DNA from: Mycobacterium sp. SVM_VP21 | GTDB lineage: Bacteria; Actinomycetota; Actinomycetes; Mycobacteriales; Mycobacteriaceae | Direction of reading: 5' to 3' | DNA length: 64,000 nucleotides | Assembly: GCA_024758765.1 (NCBI GenBank) | Contig: CP101406.1 | Location: 3,782,001 to 3,846,000 of the forward strand | Shown here: positions 42,651-51,213 of the stretch, piece by piece | Position numbering within the stretch: position 1 is the first letter of the stretch | Layout of the letters: each line of letters starts with the position of its first letter | Notes under the pieces: generated by a model | The model's database searches: none | Told to the model about the DNA's origin: nothing | Seen by the model: only the letters and a program-made list of their open reading frames with translations | Translations under genes and position numbers: made by a program

Positions 42651-45082
42651 GGCATCACCCCTCCATGCCGTACTGCCACTGCCAGGTACCACGCCAGGTG
42701 GTAGCGGGCGAGCTCTTCGCTTCCGTCGATCAGGGCGTCGATGGCCGCCAGCAGCATCCAGTCGGCGACATCCCGCGGAGCATGCTGGGGATAGGCCGAC
42801 AGTACTCGCGCCTGCGTGTCGGTGACTACCTGCTGAAACAGCTCGATTTCGTTGTCGGCGACGCCGGATCTGCGGGCCACTGCGCGTGCCACGGTCTGCA
42901 CGATCCGCGGTAGGCCATCGTTGGTGCCGGCGATGTCGATGAGCGTGGGACCGAGTTCGTCGACATGGTGGCCATAGCGGGCGCGCTCCCCGCTGCCGGG
43001 AATCGGATCGTTCGGGCTGGCCTCGGTGACGTAGGTGTTCGGTTGATGGGCGGCGGCCGCGATCACCGCACCCAGCAGATCGACCGCGCTGGTGTCGCGG
43101 CGGCGGTGGGCCGGATCGAGCAACGTGAGCCCGGGCGGGAGTTTGACGGTGGGCGGGATCCAGCCGCCCGCCAAGTCGGTGGCCAGCACGGTGGTGGTCT
43201 CGTCGTCGCGAAGACCGGCCGCCCAGGCCAGATTCGGCGCCTGACGGGCTACCGCGTCGACTTTTCGCTGCAGGTCCTGATGTTCGGCCAAACGCCGGGC
43301 CGCCGTACCGGCTCCCGCCCCGGCCGTGCCCCCGGCGCCCATGCTGCCGGCCACCGATGTGCCGGACTGGCTGGGTGCGCCGGGCGCCGGCTTGCCTGGT
43401 GCCGGACGATCGCTGGCGGAGGCGACCGCTGGTCCCCCGGACGTCGGCGTCGTGGCGCCGCCGGGCGAGGGCGGGGGAGTTGGGCCCGCGGGTCCGACTG
43501 GCGCCGTGGGTGCGGCCGGGACGGCTCCAGCAGCTGGGCGCAAATCTGCCCCGTAGCCGGGCAAGGGGCCCGACGGGGCCACCGGGCCGGCGCTGATCGT
43601 CCCCGACGATCCAGAGGTCGGGCTCGCTGTCACTGGCGGTGCCGTTGGTGCTGCCGGTGTCGCGCCGGCGGTGGGTGCGGACGGGGCGATCTCAGTGTTG
43701 GGGGTGGCCAATTGGGCCATATTGCCTAGCGCACCACCCGCCATCGGCGTCACCGACGGCGAGGGGGGAATCTGCGATGGCTGACCAAATCCCCCGGGGC
43801 CTGCTCCGCCCGGCGCCAATGGCGATGGCGGTCCGCCCGGTCCGGCAGGCCCACCGCCAGGCATACCGGACGCGAACGCCTGAGCGGGCCCCGCGCCGGG
43901 AAGGCCGGGGGGCATTACGCCGCCGGGCGAGCCGCCCAGGCCTGACATGCCGGTGGCCACGGGAGGTGGCATGCCGCTGCCCATCGCAGTTGCGTTGGAT
44001 ACGCCGCCGGGGGCAGGCGGTGTGCTTACGCCGGGTGTTCCGAGGCCGGGGATAATTGTTTGGCTGCCTGGCGATCCAAGGTTGCCGCTACCCCCTGTGC
44101 CGCTGGATTCGCCGCCCATGCCGCCGCTGGCTCCGCCACCGCTGCCGCTGTTACCCGTGCCGGCCGTGGCGCCGCCTGTTCCACTGCCGCCCGTGCCGCC
44201 GCTGTTGGTGCCGCCGGCGCCGCCGCTGGTTCCGCCAACGCTATTGCTGGTGCCGGCTGTGGCATCGCCGGTTCCGCCACCGCTGCCGCTGTTGCTCGTG
44301 CCGGCTGTGGCGCCGCCGGTTCCACTGCCCCCCGCGGCTCCAGTGTCGTTGCCGCCTGCGCCGCTGTTGGCGCGGCCTTCCGGAAGAAGAAGAAGAAGGA
44401 GTTCGTCCACGCTCTTGGGAGCTGCGTGATTTTCCGCGTACCCGTTGCCGTACGGGAATGGAAGCTGGTCGGTACCAGCCGCCTTTCTGCTCAGATCTTC
44501 GGCGGTGGGTAGTTGGGACGGTGGTGGGCCGAATTTTGCGCCGTTATCTTGCAGCCACTTCTGGGCGTCGCCTTCGATGCCCAGATCCTTGAACATCTGT
44601 TGGGTTACCTCAATGATCTGTCGGTTGGCTTCTGAGCTATGTTCGGTTGCTTTGCCGTTGGCTTCGACGATTAGTCCGACAGCTTCGGTCATTGCCTCGG
44701 GTGTATTTTTCGCTACCAGGCCGTCGATTTTTGGGTTGTACTGGTCGGCGATATTCGTCAAGTTCTGACGGAGGTCTTTAACGGCCTTGGCGACGCTGTC
44801 GCTAGCTGTGCTTTTGCTTCTGCAGTGTTCGGCGGCGTTCGTCAGACGGTTGTAGCCGATACGTAGCCGGATCAGCTCGTCTTCCGTAGTCTTTCCACTG
44901 TTCCTCGCACTTACGCCGTATGTGAACTCCCGGAGTTCGATAGCCTCATTCTCTTTGGCGCCGGATTGACTAGACCAGTGCTGGGCACCCTCCTCGGGTT
45001 CCGTTGGGGGGGCGGGCCACCACGCACCGACCAAGTAAAACGACCATTTACCCGGCGGTAGGTCAGTCGGCAGATCAGTCAC
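42647..45082 (-). CDS. EspK-like large ESX-associated protein
   Basis: 811 residues from a GTG that overlaps the previous stop (GTGA). The helical N-terminal domain (about 1-200, with KWSFYLVGAWWP and VTQQMFKDLGIEGDAQKWLQ) is followed by a Gly/Ser/Thr-rich repeat region (about 235-360) and a Pro/Ala/Gly-rich linker (about 360-590). The C-terminal globular domain (about 595-811: LQRKVDAVARQAPNLAWAAG, WIPPTVKLPPGLTLLDP) is paralogous to that of the protein at 19425. No signal peptide. It is the largest protein of the right-hand cassette. Role as a substrate chaperone or exported scaffold is inferred from EspK. Confidence 0.7.
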   Translation of the reverse strand: MTDLPTDLPPGKWSFYLVGAWWPAPPTEPEEGAQHWSSQSGAKENEAIELREFTYGVSARNSGKTTEDELIRLRIGYNRLTNAAEHCRSKSTASDSVAKAVKDLRQNLTNIADQYNPKIDGLVAKNTPEAMTEAVGLIVEANGKATEHSSEANRQIIEVTQQMFKDLGIEGDAQKWLQDNGAKFGPPPSQLPTAEDLSRKAAGTDQLPFPYGNGYAENHAAPKSVDELLLLLLPEGRANSGAGGNDTGAAGGSGTGGATAGTSNSGSGGGTGDATAGTSNSVGGTSGGAGGTNSGGTGGSGTGGATAGTGNSGSGGGASGGMGGESSGTGGSGNLGSPGSQTIIPGLGTPGVSTPPAPGGVSNATAMGSGMPPPVATGMSGLGGSPGGVMPPGLPGAGPAQAFASGMPGGGPAGPGGPPSPLAPGGAGPGGFGQPSQIPPSPSVTPMAGGALGNMAQLATPNTEIAPSAPTAGATPAAPTAPPVTASPTSGSSGTISAGPVAPSGPLPGYGADLRPAAGAVPAAPTAPVGPAGPTPPPSPGGATTPTSGGPAVASASDRPAPGKPAPGAPSQSGTSVAGSMGAGGTAGAGAGTAARRLAEHQDLQRKVDAVARQAPNLAWAAGLRDDETTTVLATDLAGGWIPPTVKLPPGLTLLDPAHRRRDTSAVDLLGAVIAAAAHQPNTYVTEASPNDPIPGSGERARYGHHVDELGPTLIDIAGTNDGLPRIVQTVARAVARRSGVADNEIELFQQVVTDTQARVLSAYPQHAPRDVADWMLLAAIDALIDGSEELARYHLAWYLAVAVRHGGVMP
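44090..44345 (-). repeat. Gly/Ser/Thr-rich coding repeats in the EspK-like gene
   Basis: Imperfect tandem units read as GGTGGATAGTSNSGSGG in protein and as near-identical blocks such as GTGCCGGCTGTGGC in DNA, at least three copies. Such repeats change length by slippage and are common in PE_PGRS-like or ESX-secreted proteins. Confidence 0.7.
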
Positions 45083-45555
45083 CGCACAAATCCTTTAATG
45101 CGCCATTCTTTAGCGTTTGCGGCGTCTACCGCTGAATCGAATCGTGAGTCACCCGCTCCACCTCTGGACGACTCAACAACCAAGCTCTCGTACGTCTGCA
45201 CCACCGCGTTCGCAGAATCGCGATAGGTGGATTCCAATGCGGGGCTGGATGCCGCGGTTTCGAGGATGAGGGCGCCGTTCACCAAGGCGATACGCCCAAA
45301 GCCTGCGTCGGGACCGTTGGTCTCGATGTGGACAGCGTCCATGGCAGGTTTGAACTGACCGCATAAATCGGTCTTGGCGACCGTCTTTTGGGCCGCCGAA
45401 TAGGTCCGGTTGGTTGGGGGGCGAGTGAGCGCCACGATTGCGAGGATCATCGAGGCGATACCCAACAATGCACGTAGTGTCGCGAACACTAGGGCAGACC
45501 GCTGGCGCTGCTGACCGGTGGGAAGCGCCGGCCAAGAGGGCGATGGCATGGTCAC
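45079..45555 (-). CDS. membrane-anchored protein of the Esp cassette, paralogue 1
   Basis: About 158 residues from the GTG at 45555 (the frame opens with TTG at 45576; the true start is uncertain). A Pro-rich cytosolic start leads into a single membrane helix (LGIASMILAIVALT) and an extracytoplasmic domain with TYSAAQKTVAKTDLCGQF, HIETNGPD and a single Cys. A paralogue lies 265 bases upstream. Proteins with the [Y/T]-x-A-x4-AK-x2-LC pattern are frequent near mycobacterial secreted-protein genes; function unknown. It overlaps the EspK-like gene by four bases. Confidence 0.65.
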   Translation of the reverse strand: MTMPSPSWPALPTGQQRQRSALVFATLRALLGIASMILAIVALTRPPTNRTYSAAQKTVAKTDLCGQFKPAMDAVHIETNGPDAGFGRIALVNGALILETAASSPALESTYRDSANAVVQTYESLVVESSRGGAGDSRFDSAVDAANAKEWRIKGFVR

Positions 45556-45820
45556 ATTGCGGATGGTAGCCCTCAACGCGATTTCACGTTTACATCCTGA
45601 TTGAGACTGCGTTCGCTCGGCAGGCGGACGTCCTGGACGCTGAACGTAATGGCAGGGGAAGCGCGTTATCTGGCCCCTGGGAAAGGTCTACTTGACACTT
45701 CAGCGGGATACGGTCTCGGCGTTCAAATCGGACAGGCACATCGCGCGAGTGGGTTGTGTAGGAGCCGACATCGCCGCATCGGCGCACCTTCGAACGGTGT
45801 CGACGTCCCATCGAAGGAGG
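45556..45820. other. 265-bp gap between the paralogous membrane-protein genes
   Basis: I recognise no gene. The block just before each paralogue (GGATGGTAGCCCTCAA at 45561-45576 and 46316-46331 on the plus strand) is the same, so the duplication included the 5' flank and start region. Confidence 0.5.
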
Positions 45821-46309
45821 CTAATCGCCACACAGGTCGATCATCACGCGGTCCTTGGTGTTTGCGTCGGTGATCGCCGCCTCGAGCTCCGGGTTGCCTT
45901 CGCCTCTGCCCGTGGAGACAGCCACAAGGGTCTGGTAAGTGAGTGCGAGTGCGCGGGCAGCATCGCGATACTCAGCGTCGAGGGCGGGGTCCGCTGCGGC
46001 CGTCCCCAGGATCAGGGCGCCGTTCGTTGCCGAGAGACGCGCTAGCGCAGTGTTGTTAGGCGTGTTCGTCTCAATGTGTTCCGCGTGAGCTGCAAGCTTG
46101 TAGCTGTCGCAGAGACGCTTCTTGGCGTCGGCTTGCTGCGCGGCCGTGTAACGAGGGGTTGACCCGTCTGCTGAGCGGGTTAGCGAAATGATCGCCACGA
46201 TCAACGCGGCGACTGACAGCAATGCAGCAAGCGCCGCGAATACCGCAGTGGACCGCCGCGGTGACTGAGCGGGAGGCGGCGTGGGCCAAGGAGGTGGTGT
46301 GGTGGTCAC
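45821..46309 (-). CDS. membrane-anchored protein of the Esp cassette, paralogue 2
   Basis: About 162 residues from the GTG at 46309 (first residues MTTTPPPWPTPPPA; an upstream TTG at 46330 is less likely). One membrane helix (FAALAALLSVAALIVAIISL) and an extracytoplasmic domain with TAAQQADAKKRLCDSYKLA, HIETNTPN and ALILGTAAADPAL, aligned through its length with paralogue 1. It is likely the first gene of the four-gene minus-strand operon ending with the EspJ-like gene. Confidence 0.68.
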   Translation of the reverse strand: MTTTPPPWPTPPPAQSPRRSTAVFAALAALLSVAALIVAIISLTRSADGSTPRYTAAQQADAKKRLCDSYKLAAHAEHIETNTPNNTALARLSATNGALILGTAAADPALDAEYRDAARALALTYQTLVAVSTGRGEGNPELEAAITDANTKDRVMIDLCGD

Positions 46310-46431
46310 ATTCCGGATGGTAGCCCTCAACCAGGCGCTAAGCCCCTACATCGTTGCCTCGCAATAGGGGCGAACTCAGGGCGGGACAACCTGTTATCCA
46401 GGGGACCGGCCGTGCTTAACCGGTTGACCCC

Positions 46432-46785
46432 TTACCGCCCCAACGGCTTATAGAACACCAGCCCATTGCCCTTGTTGTCGTAGACCACAGCCCGGCGCTC
46501 GTGGGCGTCGTCGTAGGGGCCCTTCACGATTCCGCCGCCGCTGGCCTCGATAGCTTTCGCGGCGCCGTCGACGTCGTCGGTCTTGATCCCGACCACCACC
46601 TGCCCGTGAATGGGGTGGTCCACCGCGGTCGCCAACGCCAGCGTCACCGACCCGCCGTCGAGCGCAGCGAAGTGCGCGCCGTCGCGAAACTTCAGCGGCA
46701 TGCCCAGGGTTTCGCTGTAGAACTTGATCGATTCGTCCAGGTCGTCGGTGGACAAGACGATCATCCGAATGTCGTGGTCGCTCAC
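46432..46785 (-). CDS. VOC/glyoxalase-family protein
   Basis: 117 residues, a single vicinal-oxygen-chelate unit: IRMIVLSTDDLDESIKFYSETLGM, then VTLALATAVDHPI and GIKTDDVD, with a C-terminal RRAVVYDNKGNGLVFYKP. Members bind a metal between two beta-alpha-beta-beta-beta units and include isomerases, dioxygenases and resistance proteins; the role here is unknown. Divergent from the hydrolase at 46843. Confidence 0.85.
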   Translation of the reverse strand: MSDHDIRMIVLSTDDLDESIKFYSETLGMPLKFRDGAHFAALDGGSVTLALATAVDHPIHGQVVVGIKTDDVDGAAKAIEASGGGIVKGPYDDAHERRAVVYDNKGNGLVFYKPLGR

Positions 46786-46842
46786 TGCTACCTCCTGTGG
46801 ATTCGATCTCGATCCAGGCTAGGACCGGGATACGGTCAGCGG

Positions 46843-47769
46843 GTGGGTAAACGCCTTGCCGCTTTGGTCATCACGCTCGTCCTTGTCGCCCTGCTGGTCA
46901 ATGCCATGGTTACCGACCGCATCGCACGAGTTGCTGAGCCGTTCGCGCAGGGGCGGGTGCTCGAGTTGCCGGGACCGGATCTCAACGTCCGTGAGTACGG
47001 CTCGGGTGGGGACCGAGCCATTGTGCTGCTGCACGGCTATTCGGCGTCGATCCAGTGGTGGGAGGCGGTGGCGCCGGCACTGGCACAAGGTGCCCGCGTG
47101 GTCGCGATCGACCTGGTCGGCCATGGCGGTTCGGAGGCGCCGAGCGACGCGGCAGCCTACAGCGCGATGGGACAGGCCACCGCCGTGCACCAGGCGCTCG
47201 ACGCCCTGGGCGTGCGGCATGCGGTGTTGGTCGGGCATTCGATGGGTGGGACGGTGGCCACCGCGTTGGCCGAGAGCGCACCGGACCTGGTGGACCGCGT
47301 GGTCGTCTCCGACACCCCCGCGGCGCTGGGGATGACCGCCATGCCCGCGCTGAGCAACGCGGTGTGCTGGCCGGTGCTCGGTGCCGCAGTGGACAAGTTG
47401 CGCAGCCTCGACGCCGTCGACAAGAGTTCGCTGCAGACCGGATTCGACGCCGACTTTCCGGTTCCCGCGTTGGCCTACCGGTCGTTGAAACAGATGACCC
47501 ACAACGCATTGTGTGACGCGAAGACCGCGGGCTGGATCAACGAACAGCAAGCGGTGGCCGACCGCTTGGCGGGTCTGGGCAAGCCGGTGCTGGTGGTGTG
47601 GGGTGACAGTGATGTGCTGACCCCGACTGCCCAGAACGTCGATCGCTATCGCCAGGCCGGCCTGCAGCCGGTCGTCATCGCCGGATCAGGGCACAGCCCA
47701 CTGGTGGAGAAGCCAAGCGAATTCATCAGCACCATAAAGTCTTTCGTCAACGGAGAACACAGGACCTAG
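46843..47769 (+). CDS. exported or membrane-tethered alpha/beta hydrolase
   Basis: 308 residues from the GTG at 46843. The N-terminal hydrophobic segment (LAALVITLVLVALLVNAMV) is a signal anchor. The hydrolase fold follows: LLHGYSASIQWW, nucleophile in VGHSMGG near 132, Asp in WGDSDVL and His in GSGHSPLVEKP. A lipase/esterase or epoxide-hydrolase-like activity at the cell envelope is likely. Its TAG stop shares CTAG with the stop of the convergent peptidase. Confidence 0.82.
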   Translation: MGKRLAALVITLVLVALLVNAMVTDRIARVAEPFAQGRVLELPGPDLNVREYGSGGDRAIVLLHGYSASIQWWEAVAPALAQGARVVAIDLVGHGGSEAPSDAAAYSAMGQATAVHQALDALGVRHAVLVGHSMGGTVATALAESAPDLVDRVVVSDTPAALGMTAMPALSNAVCWPVLGAAVDKLRSLDAVDKSSLQTGFDADFPVPALAYRSLKQMTHNALCDAKTAGWINEQQAVADRLAGLGKPVLVVWGDSDVLTPTAQNVDRYRQAGLQPVVIAGSGHSPLVEKPSEFISTIKSFVNGEHRT

Positions 47770-48722
47770 GTCCACCAGGTCTCGCGTGCCACCCGGTGGA
47801 AGTTGCGGCCGAGCACGGCGTTGACGTCGCCGTCGGCCCAGCCGCGTGCCGACAGGTGATGGCGCAGGCCCAGCCAGGTCTCCGGAGGCATCCACTGGAT
47901 CGGGCCCCAGCGGGTGTAGCTCTCGTCGAACAGCTGCGGGTTAGCGAGTAGCTCGGCATTGAAGTCGACGTGGTCGAAGGAGTGGTCGGTGCTGACGCCG
48001 ACGTGCTCGATACCAACCAGCTCGACCGCGTACTCCAGATGGTGCGCTACCGCGTCGAGGGTTGGAGTGTTGGGGCCCAAGAAGATTCCCACCGCAGTGA
48101 TGCCGACGACACCGCCGGTGGCCGCGCACGCTCGGGCCTGATCGTTGGTGATGTTGCGCGGGTGATCCCACAGGGCGCGCATACACGAATGGCTGTAGAT
48201 GACCGGGGCGGTCGAAACAGCACACATATCCAGGCCGGTGCGGGCGCTGCAGTGTGACCCGTCGGGAACCATGCCCACGGCGTTCATCTCGGCCACGATC
48301 GCGCGGCCCCACGCGGTCAGTCCCTCGTCCACGGCGTCCAGGCAGCCGCTGCCTGCACGGTTGGCGTGGTTGTAGGTGGGTAACAGGGTGCGAATCCCAT
48401 GCTCGGCCAATACGGCCAGGTTGGTCAGGTCGTCGTCGAGCGGGTTGGAATCCTCCAGGTCGAACACCACCGCGATGCCCCCGGCGCCGGTGATCGCGTC
48501 GACGTCGCGGACGGTGGCCGCCACCGTGAGATCTGGATGGACGTCGATGGCACGGCGGAAGTGCCGCAGGAGGGCCAAGGTGTCGGCCAAGCGCTGCGGA
48601 GCGTAGCCCGCATTCACCGACAGCAGTGCGCCGCCAGAGTGCTGGTAGCGGGTCAGCGGGGCCACCTCGGCGCTGTCCTGCAATGGCAGGCAGGTGTGCT
48701 GGTCCCACAGCAGCGTGCTCAT
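47766..48722 (-). CDS. M19 renal-dipeptidase-like protein with altered metal motif
   Basis: 318 residues from the ATG at 48722. Membrane dipeptidase (M19) features: VVFDLEDSNPL (bridging Glu), YNHANRAGSG, VIYSHSCMRALWDHPRNITNDQ and VGVSTDHSFD. The N-terminal zinc motif, usually H-x-D, reads WDQHTCLPLQ, so the Asp is Cys. The family hydrolyses dipeptides, often with D-residues. It could still bind zinc through Cys. The frame continues to 49097 but overlaps the divergent acetyltransferase and is rejected. Confidence 0.82.
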   Translation of the reverse strand: MSTLLWDQHTCLPLQDSAEVAPLTRYQHSGGALLSVNAGYAPQRLADTLALLRHFRRAIDVHPDLTVAATVRDVDAITGAGGIAVVFDLEDSNPLDDDLTNLAVLAEHGIRTLLPTYNHANRAGSGCLDAVDEGLTAWGRAIVAEMNAVGMVPDGSHCSARTGLDMCAVSTAPVIYSHSCMRALWDHPRNITNDQARACAATGGVVGITAVGIFLGPNTPTLDAVAHHLEYAVELVGIEHVGVSTDHSFDHVDFNAELLANPQLFDESYTRWGPIQWMPPETWLGLRHHLSARGWADGDVNAVLGRNFHRVARETWWT

Positions 48723-48776
48723 AGTCGCTGATCTTGCTCTGCACACCGCCCGAATGCGACGCATTAACCTAGCCCC

Positions 48777-49388
48777 ATGGCAATCGACTCGCGGCCCGCG
48801 CTGAAATCGGACATCCCCTCGCTGGCGCAGGCGTTGGGGCGCGCGTTCTACGACGACCCAGTATCGATGTGGCTGCTTCCCGACGACCAGGCCCGCACCG
48901 AGCAGTTGACGACGTTCTTCGGCACCTCCACGCGGGTTCATCACCTGGCGGGCGGTGGCGTCGAGGTGGCCGACGATGGCGCAGTCGTCGGGGCGGCTGC
49001 GCTGTGGGACCCGCCCAACCGCTGGAAGCAGTCGATCTGGTCGCAGCTGCGCATGGTGCCGTCGTTGTTCCGGTCCTTCGGCTTCCGGCTTTCGCAAGGT
49101 CGCGCGCTGACAGATCTATTGGATGCCAGCCACCCCGAAGAGCCGCACTGGTATCTGGCGGTGATCGGCAGTGACCCGGCGGTGCGGGGACGCGGCTTCG
49201 GGCAGGCCGTCATGCAGCCGCGGCTGGATCGCTGCGATGCCGAACTCTGCCCGGCCTACCTGGAGTCCAGCAAGCACGAAAACGTGCCGTACTACGAGCG
49301 TTTCGGATTTCGGGTGATCGGCGAGATCAACGTCCCCAACGGTGGGCCGACACTGTGGAAGATGTGGCGGGAGCCGCAGACTCGCTAG
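48777..49388 (+). CDS. GNAT-family N-acetyltransferase
   Basis: 203 residues. GNAT motif A is GSDPAVRGRGFGQAVMQ near residues 124-140, with YLESSKHENVPYYERFGFRV as motif B. It would transfer acetyl from acetyl-CoA to an amine of unknown identity. Divergent from the M19 peptidase (54 bp between starts) and convergent with the kinase-like gene. Confidence 0.87.
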   Translation: MAIDSRPALKSDIPSLAQALGRAFYDDPVSMWLLPDDQARTEQLTTFFGTSTRVHHLAGGGVEVADDGAVVGAAALWDPPNRWKQSIWSQLRMVPSLFRSFGFRLSQGRALTDLLDASHPEEPHWYLAVIGSDPAVRGRGFGQAVMQPRLDRCDAELCPAYLESSKHENVPYYERFGFRVIGEINVPNGGPTLWKMWREPQTR

Positions 49389-49408
49389 GGGCGCAGGAGT
49401 GCAAGGTG

Positions 49409-49966
49409 CTAGGTGGCAAACAAGCGGAAGCGGCCACCACGGAGGGCATCTGCCACCCGGCGGGCGCTGTGCTCCTCCGCTTCGCTCGAGGTGTCGAGTA
49501 CGTGGTTGTCGAACTCACCGAGATCGGCGAACTGATCCCACATCGACAGGATCGGCGCCTCGTCGGTGAGGGCGCTCGGCGCTGTTCGGGCCCGGGCCCG
49601 CTGCAGCGTGATGGCGCGCTGCGGCCGGAGGACCACGTAGTCGAGCGGCAGGTCCGGGTGCTGTGTTGCGCGGATTCGGAAGTGATCAAGCATCCACGGC
49701 CCAATGATCCCGTCGATCACGGTGATGAAGCCGCCGAGCGCATAGGCATAGGCGGCACCCGCGATCACGTCCATGACAGTCTGGTTCTGCGTCTCAGAAG
49801 CGGGATCGTACGGGGGTATCGCGCCCGAAACGATGTAGTGCCAGAAGTCGTCCGTGTGCAGATGAACGCCCTTGCCATAGCCGGAGGCAATCTTCGAGGC
49901 GAGCGTTGACTTTCCCGACCCGGGTGGGCCGGTCAGGATGATCACGCGTCCGGTCACGGACGCCAA
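49409..49966 (-). CDS. P-loop kinase-like protein
   Basis: 185 residues. Walker A GPPGSGKST lies near residue 13, an HTDDFWHYI segment near 36 is like the acceptor site of chloramphenicol-phosphotransferase/zeta-toxin-type kinases, and there is an Arg-rich lid (RPQRAITLQRARART). A small-molecule kinase is likely. I find no antitoxin partner, so a toxin role is not supported. Confidence 0.75.
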   Translation of the reverse strand: MASVTGRVIILTGPPGSGKSTLASKIASGYGKGVHLHTDDFWHYIVSGAIPPYDPASETQNQTVMDVIAGAAYAYALGGFITVIDGIIGPWMLDHFRIRATQHPDLPLDYVVLRPQRAITLQRARARTAPSALTDEAPILSMWDQFADLGEFDNHVLDTSSEAEEHSARRVADALRGGRFRLFAT

Positions 49967-50004
49967 GCTACCCGCGAAGTCGAGCAGCGACGGACAAACG
50001 AGGG

Positions 50005-51123
50005 TCAGTCGCTGACCGAGCCGCCGAGTCGTTCGGCGGCGGCGATGTAGTCCTCAACGAACTCGAACACGACGTCCCGCGCGGGCTTCACCTTGTTCAT
50101 CAGCCCGACACCCTGGCCGACGAAATAGGTGGACAGGGCTTGGGCCCCAGCGTGTCCGGTGGCAGCCAGCTTGTCGATGCGACGCAGTGTGGGTTCGGCG
50201 ATCATCGACTGCAGCGGTAGCGGCAGGGTCGGGTGACCCTTGTCGTTGGGCCGCCACGCATCAGTCCAATCGGAGATCAGTTGACGAGCGGGCTTACCGG
50301 TGCGTCCGGTGGAGCGGATGGTGTCGCGCGAGGTGGCCGCGAGCATCTTCTGCACGGTGTGCGGAGCCGTTTCGGCCTCCTCGGTGGTGAGCCACACCGA
50401 GCCCGTCCACGCCCCGGCGGCGCCCAACGCCACGCAGGCCGCCATCTGTCGACCGGTGACGATCCCGCCGGCGGCAAGCACGGGCACGGCGTTGTCGATG
50501 GCTTCGATGACTTCGGGAACAACGACCAGCGTGGAGACTTCGCCGCAGTGCCCGCCTGCCTCAGTGCCCTGAGCGACAATCAGATCCACACCTTGTGCCA
50601 CCTGCTTGAGAGCATGCTCCTTGGCGCCGACTAGGGCCGCGACCGGGATGTCGTTGTCCTTGCCGGACTTGATCATGTAATCCGGCGGTACGCCCAGCGC
50701 GTTGGCCATCATGCGGATGGGATGGGCGACGGCGACTTCGAGCAGTTGTTCGCCGTTGCTACCGGCGAGCATGGCGGATCCCAACCGGGGCTTCTCGTCG
50801 GGCTCAATGTCATGCTGCGCCAGCAGGTCTGCGATGAAGGCCTTGTACTCATCGGGGATCCGGTCGGACAGTTGCCGTCCGGAGAGGTTCTCGCCCTTGC
50901 CTTCGAATTTGGCGGGCACGATGATGTCGATGCCGTAGGGCTTTCCCTTGACCTGCTCGTCGATCCAGGTCAGTTCCTGATCCAACTGCTCAGGGGTGTA
51001 AGCGGCGCCGCCGAGCACGCCGAACCCGCCGGCGTTGGTCACCGCGGCCACCACGTCACGGCAGTGGCTGAAGGCGAAAAGCGGGAAATCGATCCCGTAC
51101 TGCTCGCAGATGGGGGTCTTCAC
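50005..51123 (-). CDS. nitronate monooxygenase-like flavin oxidoreductase
   Basis: 372 residues from the GTG at 51123 (AAAGGAG upstream). An FMN-binding TIM barrel of the 2-nitropropane dioxygenase family: LFAFSHCRDVVAAVTNAGGFG at the start, VAQGTEAGGHCG with the catalytic His, and VLAAGGIVTGRQMAACVALGA. It may detoxify propionate 3-nitronate or related nitroalkanes, or reduce an enoyl substrate. It follows the phosphodiesterase array without a close neighbour. Confidence 0.85.
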   Translation of the reverse strand: MKTPICEQYGIDFPLFAFSHCRDVVAAVTNAGGFGVLGGAAYTPEQLDQELTWIDEQVKGKPYGIDIIVPAKFEGKGENLSGRQLSDRIPDEYKAFIADLLAQHDIEPDEKPRLGSAMLAGSNGEQLLEVAVAHPIRMMANALGVPPDYMIKSGKDNDIPVAALVGAKEHALKQVAQGVDLIVAQGTEAGGHCGEVSTLVVVPEVIEAIDNAVPVLAAGGIVTGRQMAACVALGAAGAWTGSVWLTTEEAETAPHTVQKMLAATSRDTIRSTGRTGKPARQLISDWTDAWRPNDKGHPTLPLPLQSMIAEPTLRRIDKLAATGHAGAQALSTYFVGQGVGLMNKVKPARDVVFEFVEDYIAAAERLGGSVSD

Positions 51124-51213
51124 GGTGTCGCCGCTCCTTTGGTCAACAGAGGTCGAGGAGAGCCGCCAGGCCAGCTCCACTGACCTGGCGGCATATCGGC
51201 GTGCGAAGAGCTA

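Noticed and set aside
44090..44345. Repeats considered as a CRISPR array
   Set aside because: Units are codon-phased Gly/Ser/Thr repeats inside a coding gene, with no unique spacers.
47766..47769. Convergent genes sharing CTAG as both stops
   Set aside because: Curious, but a simple consequence of tight convergent packing; no function implied.
49409..49966. Zeta-type toxin of a toxin-antitoxin pair
   Set aside because: No small antitoxin gene adjoins it; a generic small-molecule kinase explains the motifs.
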